Origin: Microcaldota archaeon | Lineage (GTDB): Archaea > Micrarchaeota > Micrarchaeia > Anstonellales > J096 | Assembly (NCBI GenBank): GCA_026396375.1 | Contig: JAPLWW010000106.1 | Coordinates: 1-16,517 of the forward strand | Direction of reading: 5' to 3' | Length of the DNA: 16,517 nucleotides | The notes under the pieces: generated by a model | Databases searched by the model: none | What the model was told of the DNA's origin: nothing | The model's input: only the letters and a program-made list of their open reading frames with translations | Part shown: piece by piece, positions 6,436 through 13,022 of the stretch | How positions within the stretch are numbered: position 1 is the stretch's first letter | Layout: every line of letters begins with the position of its first letter | Translations under genes and position numbers: made by a program

Positions 6436-6458
6436 GAATGAATCAGGTCTATTCATTC
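6436..6458. repeat. Perfect 8-bp inverted repeat in the gap between the pilin and KaiC-like genes
   Basis: GAATGAAT (6436-6443), a 7-nt spacer and ATTCATTC (6451-6458). It lies about 37 bp upstream of the TATA box of the KaiC-like gene and 112 bp upstream of the pilin TATA box. It could be a binding site for a dimeric regulator of the divergent pair. Otherwise the 250-bp gap between 6278 and 6527 holds only the promoter elements listed and no gene I can support. Confidence 0.35.
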
Positions 6459-6494
6459 CAGGGTTGAAACTCAAGGATTTCTTTTGACCATCGA

Positions 6495-6504
6495 CTTTTT
6501 TAAA
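6495..6504 (+). promoter_or_regulatory. TATA box of the KaiC-like gene
   Basis: A T-run followed by TTTAAA centred near 6500 predicts a start close to 6526-6528, that is, a leaderless mRNA beginning at the ATG at 6528. This rules against the TTG at 6507. Confidence 0.5.
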
Positions 6505-6527
6505 CCTTGTCTGGAAAAAGTATATAT

Positions 6528-7250
6528 ATGCAAATGAATTCAACTGAACGCACATCCATAGGGGTACCGAACCTTGACAAGCTCATGGAGGGAGGGCTTC
6601 CGAAGAAAACCATAAACCTTGTTTCCGGGTCATGCGGAACGGGAAAGAGCATACTGGCCCTTCATTTCATATATCATGGCGCAAAATACCTCAATGAGCC
6701 GGGAGTGTATGTCACGCTGGAGGAGGAGCCTGAGGAGCTTATAAAAAACATGAAGCTTTTCGGCTGGGATGTCGATGAGCTGATTGAGACAAAGAAGATT
6801 GTCGTGATAAAGCCCGAGATATACAAGTTTGACTCATTGAAGCAGATAATAAACGACACCATAAGCAAGATCGGGGCAAAGAGGATCGTCATTGATCCCT
6901 ATTCAGTATTGATAGGGTATTTCTCGGACATGTACATGCTCAGGAACGGGCTTGTGCATCTTGACCATGACATAAAGAAGCTGGACTGCACAGCGCTCAT
7001 AATCTCGGACATCAAGGACGGATCGGACATACTTTCGGCAAGCGGGCTGGAGGAATATATCGTAGATGGGGTCATTGTGCTTTACCTGATGAAAAAGCCA
7101 ATTTACCCGTTCGAGGCCTTCCGGGCGCTTTCAATAAGGAAGATGAGATCCACGCACCACCCGCTGGACCTTTATCCGTTTGAGATAACAGAACAGGGCA
7201 TAAAAATAGATGGCAGGACCTTGGAGGAAATGCAGAATTCAAGCCCCTGA
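6528..7250 (+). CDS. KaiC-like RecA-superfamily ATPase at the head of the pilus locus
   Basis: This 240-residue protein has a single KaiC/RadA-like domain. It opens with IGVPNLDKLMEGGLP, then Walker A GSCGTGKS (34-41), the KaiC-type catalytic glutamate stretch TLEEEPEEL (63-71), Walker B RIVIDP (119-124) and the closing RSTHHPLDLYPFEIT (207-221). ArlH of the archaellum belongs to the same superfamily. As I recall ArlH lacks the paired catalytic glutamates, whereas here they are kept, so active hydrolysis is likely and an ArlH label would be premature. Such proteins often act as nucleotide-dependent regulators or assembly switches. It lies 20 bp upstream of the large pilin-anchored VWA gene and is probably co-transcribed. 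A role in timing or gating pilus assembly is inference from context. Confidence 0.85.
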   Translation: MQMNSTERTSIGVPNLDKLMEGGLPKKTINLVSGSCGTGKSILALHFIYHGAKYLNEPGVYVTLEEEPEELIKNMKLFGWDVDELIETKKIVVIKPEIYKFDSLKQIINDTISKIGAKRIVIDPYSVLIGYFSDMYMLRNGLVHLDHDIKKLDCTALIISDIKDGSDILSASGLEEYIVDGVIVLYLMKKPIYPFEAFRALSIRKMRSTHHPLDLYPFEITEQGIKIDGRTLEEMQNSSP

Positions 7251-7270
7251 ATAGGCCAAAGGATGAAAAT

Positions 7271-10024
7271 ATGGACAATATCAAACCAAAAAACGCATGG
7301 ATGATGGGCCAGGCATCGCTTGAGCAGGTCATATTGAGCGCAGTCCTTCTTGGCGTCATTGCCGCTGTTTTTGTCCTTTCTGCAAACTATTCTGAAAGCG
7401 CAACCGAAACCATGCAGGCGCAGGACGCGGTGGACCAGCTGACAGCTGCCGCTGATTTTGTGTACACCCTTGGGCCGAATTCAAGGGAATACGTCACGGT
7501 CCATCTTCCAAACGACCTTGCAGGATGGAACATAACCGGAAAGGCCATAATAATAACGATCCAGACCGATGCCGGATACACGGACGTGTCATCCTATTCC
7601 AAGGCAGACCTCATAGGAAGCCTTCCTGCATTCAGCGGAACCCAAAAGATACTTGTTGAGCATCTTCCGTCAGGATTGGTGAGGATAGGGACCGCGTCGC
7701 TCTACTGCGCGCCTCCTGTAATTTCCAGGGGATTGCACGCAGGAAACAGCAGCAGCGACACCATAACGATAAGCAATGTTGCAAACCACAACATCACCGG
7801 GATAGGATCATTCATCTCAGGAGGGGGATCCATGATATCTGTGGGGGATGTTTCGCCGCATGATCTTGCGCCTGGCGAGAATGCCACCATGACTATAAAC
7901 TATGATATCCCGGGCTCTGCGCAGGGGGGGATATTCGGCGCAGTCATCACCTCGGAGTCGCCCGAGGGGGATTCGTGCTTCTCCCAGATAACGCTGACGG
8001 TAAACAGCGAGTCGAACTGCAACGAGCAGTGCGACTTCATGGGATACCACAATGGCACCTGCCGCGCATCCGCTTCGCAGTGCATCCTGAACAATGAGGA
8101 CTACCATCCTGAAAAGGATTACCTGTGCGGAGGAACGCCGTCCTATCCGGACTGCTGCTGCTCCCCAAGCGATGACACGCTGGGGCCAATAGCGAACATC
8201 ACTGAATATGGCAATACCAACAGTTCAGTATGGATGAAAGGCATGTGCGATGACAGCGAAAAGGGCAACAGCTATATTGGAAATGCGCAGATACAGCTGG
8301 ACTTCGGAAGGTGGTCCCAGGCATATCCGCTGAATGGCACCCTGTTCAACAGCGCCTCGTGGATATATGTTTTTGGCAATCTCCCCAACCTAAGGCTGCT
8401 GGGAGGGATGCATGTTATAGGGCTCAGATGCATTGATTCCGGAGGCAATGAAGGGGTGGATTATGTCAACATAAGCATAGATTACACCAACAGCACAAAC
8501 AATACATACGTAAACAACACCTGCAATATAGATACCCTTCCTTTGCCAATCGTGCTAAGCATCTGGCAAGCCCCGGCGCCGGCATACAAGCTCCAGCCCC
8601 TAATAATATATGCAACTGTCAATGACACGGGCAACAGGAACATAAGGAACTGCATAATAGATGCAGACAATGCCAATAATTGGCAGTCCATGGCGCCGGT
8701 TGACGGGAATTACAACCAGCCAAATGAAACCGTGATGTACAATTACAGTTCAGGATTCAACGTGGGCCCGCACATTGTCAGGGTGAGGTGCACAAATACA
8801 GACGGAATCACAGGGCCTATAGCATACTATTATTTCAGCGTGACTGAACCTGATACGCTGGGCCCGATCGTGATTTCCATGAACCATACGGACTACCCGA
8901 CTACGCTGTCACAGATAACTGTGGGCGGGACCGCGACAGACTTCTATACTGGGGGAAGCAATGTATCCGGCTGCAACATAAAGCTGGATTCGGGAAATTG
9001 GGAGGCCGCCTCCCCCTTGAACGGCACATGGAACACTTCGGCAACCATGGACTTCTATTACAATTTGGGCTCCATTCCTGTAGGCTTCCACAGGGTATAT
9101 TACCAATGCACCGATTCCATGGGAAATGTAGGGGGAATATACAACGACAGCTTTGGCGTTGTTGATGTGGATCTCATGCTAGTATTGGACAGATCAGGAT
9201 CAATGGATTATAATGTCACCAACGTGACCAGCGGCAGCATCGTTTCCGCATCAAGCACAGGATGGTCATGGGCCAAGAACCTGACAGTGGCGCAAAAGAA
9301 CGGCAACACTGCCAACCTAAGCGTTGAGATCAGGGCAAGCGCAAGCGGATGCACTGCATCCTACGAAGCCAGGATAGGAAGCACTGTTATAGCTTCAGGC
9401 AACAGGACAAGCACTTCCTACGGCACAACAACAACCAGCGTGAACATTGCCAATCAATCCACTCCATATACAATATCCCTGTGGCTGAAGCGCGACGCGA
9501 GCGGATGCACGGCATATGCCCAGGATATGTCCCTGCAGCAGTCGCCAACCAAAATGTCTGCGGCAAAAACCTCTTCCAAGATATTCCTTGACATATCAGG
9601 AAGCTCAACCTACGCAGGCTTGGTGTCATTCAGCACAAGCTCAACATTGGACAAGCAGATTGCAGTGATGAGCCCTACTAACCTGCAGGCCCTGAAGAAT
9701 TCCGTTGACGCGATAACACCCAGCGGCAGCACATGCCTTGAGTGCGGGCTTGAAAGGGCGGCCGATGAGCTGACTTCTGCCAGGGGAAGGCCAAGCGCCA
9801 ACAAGATCATAATCCTGCTGACTGACGGGGTTGGAAACGTTGGAGATTCCATAGCAGGGGCCGTGTACTGCAGGGACCGCAATGTCACAGTCTATACCAT
9901 AGGATTCGGAAATGACGTGGACGAGGTTGAGCTGACCAATATCGCCCTGCTGACATATGGAGATTATTATTTCGCGCCCAATGCAGAAACGCTTACAGAA
10001 ATATTCAGGAATATCGGCAAATGA
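7271..10024 (+). CDS. Large pilin-anchored surface protein with Ig-like repeats and a C-terminal VWA domain
   Basis: This 917-residue protein begins with a class III signal: MMG then QASLEQVILS, with cleavage expected after G13, Glu at +5 (E18) and a hydrophobic helix at 20-38. The extracellular part has a domain at about 60-245 and a Cys-rich segment (250-297, ending in a CCC triplet at 295-297). Three related Ig-like units follow (about 304-404, 423-525 and 529-632) sharing a Trp, a P-[LV]-[ND]-G turn, G-x-H and a C-x-[DN]-[ST] turn. A C-terminal VWA domain (634-917) has MIDAS residues D640-R-S642-G-S644, T821 and D852. About 110 residues are inserted directly after the MIDAS DxSxS (about 647-757). 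Many N-x-S/T sequons suggest N-glycosylation. Metal-dependent ligand binding, as a pilus-tip adhesin, is the likely role. The ATG follows GGATGA by five bases. Confidence 0.85.
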   Translation: MDNIKPKNAWMMGQASLEQVILSAVLLGVIAAVFVLSANYSESATETMQAQDAVDQLTAAADFVYTLGPNSREYVTVHLPNDLAGWNITGKAIIITIQTDAGYTDVSSYSKADLIGSLPAFSGTQKILVEHLPSGLVRIGTASLYCAPPVISRGLHAGNSSSDTITISNVANHNITGIGSFISGGGSMISVGDVSPHDLAPGENATMTINYDIPGSAQGGIFGAVITSESPEGDSCFSQITLTVNSESNCNEQCDFMGYHNGTCRASASQCILNNEDYHPEKDYLCGGTPSYPDCCCSPSDDTLGPIANITEYGNTNSSVWMKGMCDDSEKGNSYIGNAQIQLDFGRWSQAYPLNGTLFNSASWIYVFGNLPNLRLLGGMHVIGLRCIDSGGNEGVDYVNISIDYTNSTNNTYVNNTCNIDTLPLPIVLSIWQAPAPAYKLQPLIIYATVNDTGNRNIRNCIIDADNANNWQSMAPVDGNYNQPNETVMYNYSSGFNVGPHIVRVRCTNTDGITGPIAYYYFSVTEPDTLGPIVISMNHTDYPTTLSQITVGGTATDFYTGGSNVSGCNIKLDSGNWEAASPLNGTWNTSATMDFYYNLGSIPVGFHRVYYQCTDSMGNVGGIYNDSFGVVDVDLMLVLDRSGSMDYNVTNVTSGSIVSASSTGWSWAKNLTVAQKNGNTANLSVEIRASASGCTASYEARIGSTVIASGNRTSTSYGTTTTSVNIANQSTPYTISLWLKRDASGCTAYAQDMSLQQSPTKMSAAKTSSKIFLDISGSSTYAGLVSFSTSSTLDKQIAVMSPTNLQALKNSVDAITPSGSTCLECGLERAADELTSARGRPSANKIIILLTDGVGNVGDSIAGAVYCRDRNVTVYTIGFGNDVDEVELTNIALLTYGDYYFAPNAETLTEIFRNIGK

Positions 10025-10046
10025 CCTTGAAGCGGATGGAGGTAAA

Positions 10047-10054
10047 TTTATATA
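10047..10054 (+). promoter_or_regulatory. TATA box of the downstream pilus operon
   Basis: TTTATATA lies 23 bp after the VWA gene stop and predicts transcription from about 10076. That gives a 10-nt leader with AGGGA (10076-10080) five bases before the ATG at 10086. Confidence 0.6.
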
Positions 10055-10055
10055 G

Positions 10056-10076
10056 TATACCAAATACATTGGTATA
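10056..10076. promoter_or_regulatory. Perfect inverted repeat between TATA box and start: likely operator
   Basis: TATACCAA (10056-10063), spacer ATACA, TTGGTATA (10069-10076). The two 8-bp arms are perfectly complementary. The site fills the space between the TATA box and the predicted transcription start, where a bound dimer would block polymerase. This suggests repressible control of the platform/motor operon separately from the adhesin. Confidence 0.55.
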
Positions 10077-10085
10077 GGGAACTAT

Positions 10086-10514
10086 ATGGGCCAAACTAAA
10101 TTGGGGCAAAGCGGCATTGAGCTGCTGTTTGTCATGGGAATAATGACAACCATCTTCATCATCATCATGCTTGTCTCCTACCAGGCCCAGTCCGACACTG
10201 CGGCGCTATCGGCAGACTTTGAGGCGCAGAGGATATGCCATGAGATATCCTTCAGGATATCGACTGTTGATGCCGCAGGAAACGGGACTTCAGCAAGGCT
10301 CGGCCTGCCTGAAAAGATAGCGGGCTCGAATTACACTGTTTTTGTCTCAGGGCAAAGCCAGAGGATATCCATATTGTACGCCAATGGCGTCGCAGGCTGC
10401 ATGCTGCCGGCCTTGAGCATAGCCAACGGGACAGGCATCGGCTCCTCAAGCAATTTTTACGTGAACGGCGATATGCCCCTAAGAAACATAGGCCAGGGTG
10501 TTGTTGTTGGATAG
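10086..10514 (+). CDS. Minor pilin-like protein with class III signal peptide
   Basis: The 142-residue protein starts MGQTKLG followed by QSGIELLFVMGIMTTIFIII. Cleavage is expected after G7, with Glu at mature +5 (E12), the classic prepilin pattern. A hydrophobic helix of about 20 residues and a short soluble domain rich in Gly, Ser and Asn follow, with two Cys (one at RICHEI, one at AGCMLP) and NxT/S sequons. Its size and its place at the head of the motor/platform operon fit a minor pilin or initiator subunit rather than the main filament protein. It has its own TATA box and leader with AGGGA, so a new transcription unit starts here, with a probable operator. Confidence 0.8.
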   Translation: MGQTKLGQSGIELLFVMGIMTTIFIIIMLVSYQAQSDTAALSADFEAQRICHEISFRISTVDAAGNGTSARLGLPEKIAGSNYTVFVSGQSQRISILYANGVAGCMLPALSIANGTGIGSSSNFYVNGDMPLRNIGQGVVVG

Positions 10515-10539
10515 CTTAAGGGAAATGGAGGGCAAAGCA

Positions 10540-11016
10540 ATGAAGGCCCAGGCCAATCCAATAGACTTCATGGCTGCGGTGTTCATCTTCATGGTTGTCT
10601 TTGCGCTGTTCATGATCCTCTGGAACATGTTCTCAATGAGGTATGCCGAGCGCGCCAAGATGATAGACTGCGAGCTCACTGCAATCTCAATCGCAGACAG
10701 ATTGGTAAACTCGGGAGGCTATGGCGCCAACTGGACCAATGCGCCCCTTGATGCCAAAAGCATAGGATTCGCCAACAGGCCCAATGAGCTGGACTGGACC
10801 AGGATATCCTCCTTCGCATCGCTTAACTACAGCGAACAGAAGCGGTTGCTTGGGACAGACCGCGACTTCATGATAATAGTGGACCGCTCTGACGGGGCCA
10901 GCTATATCCAGATCGGGCAGGAATCGGAAAATGCCGAGCAGCTGGTCGAGGTGAAGCGGCTGGCGATGCTCAACGGCAAGATAGTCAACCTAAGGGTCAG
11001 GGTTTATGGAAAATAG
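10540..11016 (+). CDS. Pilin-like membrane-anchored protein with short leader
   Basis: From the ATG at 10540 the product has 158 residues. The N-terminus MKAQANPIDFMAAVFIFMVV is a very short charged leader followed by a 22-residue hydrophobic helix, as in pseudopilins, but there is no Gly before the predicted cut and no Glu at +5. The remaining 125 residues look like a soluble extracytoplasmic domain, with one Cys (IDCELTA) and no recognised motif. GGAGGG at 10527-10532, seven bases before the ATG, decides this start over a GTG at 10498 that would overlap the previous gene by 17 bp. The leader pattern MK[AG]xxxxID matches that of the next gene, so the two are probably related components of the same surface structure. 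Confidence 0.7.
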   Translation: MKAQANPIDFMAAVFIFMVVFALFMILWNMFSMRYAERAKMIDCELTAISIADRLVNSGGYGANWTNAPLDAKSIGFANRPNELDWTRISSFASLNYSEQKRLLGTDRDFMIIVDRSDGASYIQIGQESENAEQLVEVKRLAMLNGKIVNLRVRVYGK

Positions 11017-11047
11017 CTGAGGGATGAAATTGGAAGGAAAAAAAGGA

Positions 11048-11461
11048 ATGAAGGGTTTTGTGTTCAACATAGACGCCATACTTGCGATCTCGATACTGGT
11101 TATCTTCATTGCGGCATCTTTCATGCTGGTTGCCAGATACTCTGAGGACGCCTATGCGAACATGCAGACAGTGAGGCTTGACAAGGACCTCCTGGCAGTC
11201 ATGGAAAAAAGCGGCACGTTCGCACTCCAGAACAGCAGTTTTATAGAGGAAACCATTAATTCCTCCCTTCCGCACGAATCCGGGTTTTTCCTGAAGGTCG
11301 ACACCTACAAGCAGATAAACGGCACGTTCGCACTGGTCAATTCAAGCCAATACGGGCAGCCGCTCCCGAGAGAAACCGACATATATTGGGCAAGGAGGGA
11401 TTTCGTGACCCAGGAAGAATGGGAGACGGAATACAATGTTGCGAGGCTGTGGATATGGTAA
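11048..11461 (+). CDS. Pilin-like membrane-anchored protein (KGFVFNIDAIL type)
   Basis: From the ATG at 11048 the product has 137 residues. It begins MKGFVFNIDAILAISILVIF, a pattern I know from many small archaeal proteins encoded beside pilus or secretion genes: a K-G, an Asp within the hydrophobic helix and then a small extracytoplasmic domain with NxS sequons (QNSS, INSS, VNSS). No function is established that I know of. The start is uncertain. An ATG at 11024 is also in frame but GAGGG abuts it directly, while GGAAGGA at 11033-11039 is well placed for 11048. The gene ends inside the next one (7-bp overlap), so translation is probably coupled. Confidence 0.65.
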   Translation: MKGFVFNIDAILAISILVIFIAASFMLVARYSEDAYANMQTVRLDKDLLAVMEKSGTFALQNSSFIEETINSSLPHESGFFLKVDTYKQINGTFALVNSSQYGQPLPRETDIYWARRDFVTQEEWETEYNVARLWIW

Positions 11462-12309
11462 AAACAAATGAGGACAGGGCATCAACCCATAAAGGAAAGC
11501 GCGGCATGTTCATGACTGTTTCTGTCCTGATGCTTGGGATGATCATCCTCTCGCTTGTCTTTTTGCTTTCTGAGCAGATCATAGCATCAAAGGTCTCTGC
11601 AGCGCAATTCGGGGAAATAGACAGGACCACATGGACATATACAAGCATAGAGGACGGAGTCTCGCGGATAGTCTCCTTTTACATAAACGCCAGCACGCAA
11701 AACGGAAGCGTGACAATTGAGCAGCCCCTGCCGTTTCCAAGAAGGATGGCGGACAAACTGGAGGCGTTTTCCCAGTTTGAGAACAGCTATGCTGAGCAAA
11801 ACGTCTCCATGAACCTGACAAATACCGAGAAGGGAAATTTCATAATCCAGCCTAGCGGGATCGCGGTGCTGAATGCGCCGGGAAGCTTTGCGATAACGCC
11901 GCAGAACTCGACTGAAAGCCATGAAAGCCTGCAGTCATATTTCATAGACCTCACGTTCCCTGAAGGAAGGGTCAGGGAGGCAAACTGGACAATAATATCC
12001 AACTCAAGCAATGACCTTGTTGCTGTGCATGTGAGGGCGCATGACCCGAACTATGCCGTTGTCCTTGACACATACAGCAATGTGGACAGGCACGGCACAA
12101 GCGTGCTGAGCATAATAGACAACTTGAACAACATAACCCAGGTTGCCCTGATACAGTTCCACTCCCCTGCCGCGCTCCAGATACAGACCGGAACTGCAAT
12201 AGGTTTAAAAACTATAGTTGGGTTCAATAACTTGGTAACCCTTGAGACGAATGACACGATAAGCGTCCAGTCAACAGTGAACAAGACAGGGCGGGTGAGG
12301 ATCGCATGA
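11455..12309 (+). CDS. Membrane-anchored surface protein of the pilus operon, family not recognised
   Basis: From the ATG at 11455 the product has 284 residues. A charged leader ends in HKGKRG (G17), followed by MFMTVSVLMLGMIILSLVFL, a hydrophobic helix that looks like a class III signal or a simple N-terminal anchor. The rest, about 245 residues, is predicted extracytoplasmic and beta-rich, with around ten NxS/T sequons and no Cys. I recognise no domain in it. A longer open frame reaches back to 11386 but would overlap most of the previous gene's tail. The 7-bp ATGGTAA overlap with a GAGG upstream is the better choice. Its place between pilins and motor genes suggests a structural or adhesive accessory of the filament. 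Confidence 0.68.
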   Translation: MVKTNEDRASTHKGKRGMFMTVSVLMLGMIILSLVFLLSEQIIASKVSAAQFGEIDRTTWTYTSIEDGVSRIVSFYINASTQNGSVTIEQPLPFPRRMADKLEAFSQFENSYAEQNVSMNLTNTEKGNFIIQPSGIAVLNAPGSFAITPQNSTESHESLQSYFIDLTFPEGRVREANWTIISNSSNDLVAVHVRAHDPNYAVVLDTYSNVDRHGTSVLSIIDNLNNITQVALIQFHSPAALQIQTGTAIGLKTIVGFNNLVTLETNDTISVQSTVNKTGRVRIA

Positions 12310-12342
12310 TCGCATGCGTTGCGGATATTGCGGATGGTAAAC

Positions 12343-13020
12343 ATGAATGCTTCTGAAATCATGAAAAAGGAATTCTTCTATGTTCAATGGGATGAAAACA
12401 TCGCATCTGCCGCAGGCAAGATGGCGCAGAAAGGATTTTCCGAGGCGCCTGTACTGAACGGATGGAAATATGTCGGCATGCTGCACATCTCGGACCTTGC
12501 CTCTTCAGTCCTGAAAACACATCTGTTCCAGAGGCCAACTATCAGGAATGCGCGCGAAATCCAGAACCAGGCTGTAAAGAGATACATCAAAAGGAATGGC
12601 CACTGGATAAAGCCCGAGAGCGACATGGTCTCAATCCTGATTTACCTGAAAAAACACCAGAATGAGGAGATTGTGCCTGTTGTTGACGCGCAGATGAGGC
12701 TTGCGGGCGTTGTCTACGCTTCGGATGTGCAGAATGAGATATCCAGGATATTGGGCAGCGGCCAGGATTCGCGTATCCAATCTTCCGGGAAAAACAAGGA
12801 TGAGAAGCTTGAGGGCCAGACGCCGATAGACCAGCTTGTGAATCTCGTCCAGAAAAGGGGATCTGTAGGAGCGGGGGAGGCGGCCAGGCTCTGCGGGCTG
12901 TCGCGCGAGGAGATCCAGGACTATGCAAAATCACTGGAAAAGAGCAATCTTATAGCCATAGAATACGGCATGTTCGGCATGAAGCTTATCAGGCCGGAAA
13001 AGCCGAAACAGGTGGGTTGA
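12343..13020 (+). CDS. CBS-domain pair with C-terminal winged helix-turn-helix
   Basis: The 225-residue protein has two CBS motifs (about 3-60 and 85-137, with SDMVSILIYLKKHQ and the strand IVPVVDAQMRLAGVVYASDV). A charged linker (138-158) leads to a winged helix-turn-helix (159-217). CBS pairs usually bind adenosine nucleotides such as AMP, ATP or SAM. The C-terminal module could bind DNA or a protein partner. It is soluble and lies in a surface-structure operon, its TGA 2 bp before the ATG of the secretion ATPase, so it probably senses energy state or a ligand for pilus control, either by regulating transcription or by touching the motor. That role is inference. Two in-frame upstream starts exist (TTG 12319, ATG 12334). 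The ATG at 12343 is best placed behind GGATGG. Confidence 0.78.
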   Translation: MNASEIMKKEFFYVQWDENIASAAGKMAQKGFSEAPVLNGWKYVGMLHISDLASSVLKTHLFQRPTIRNAREIQNQAVKRYIKRNGHWIKPESDMVSILIYLKKHQNEEIVPVVDAQMRLAGVVYASDVQNEISRILGSGQDSRIQSSGKNKDEKLEGQTPIDQLVNLVQKRGSVGAGEAARLCGLSREEIQDYAKSLEKSNLIAIEYGMFGMKLIRPEKPKQVG

Positions 13021-13022
13021 AT

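Noticed and set aside
6521..6528. TATATATA just before the KaiC-like ATG as a promoter
   Set aside because: It would place the transcription start about 20 bp inside the gene. The T-run/TTTAAA at 6495-6504 has the right distance.
12301..12316. Tandem ATCGCATG repeated twice across a stop codon
   Set aside because: Only two 8-bp copies with no link to a promoter or mobile element; probably chance or a trivial slippage.
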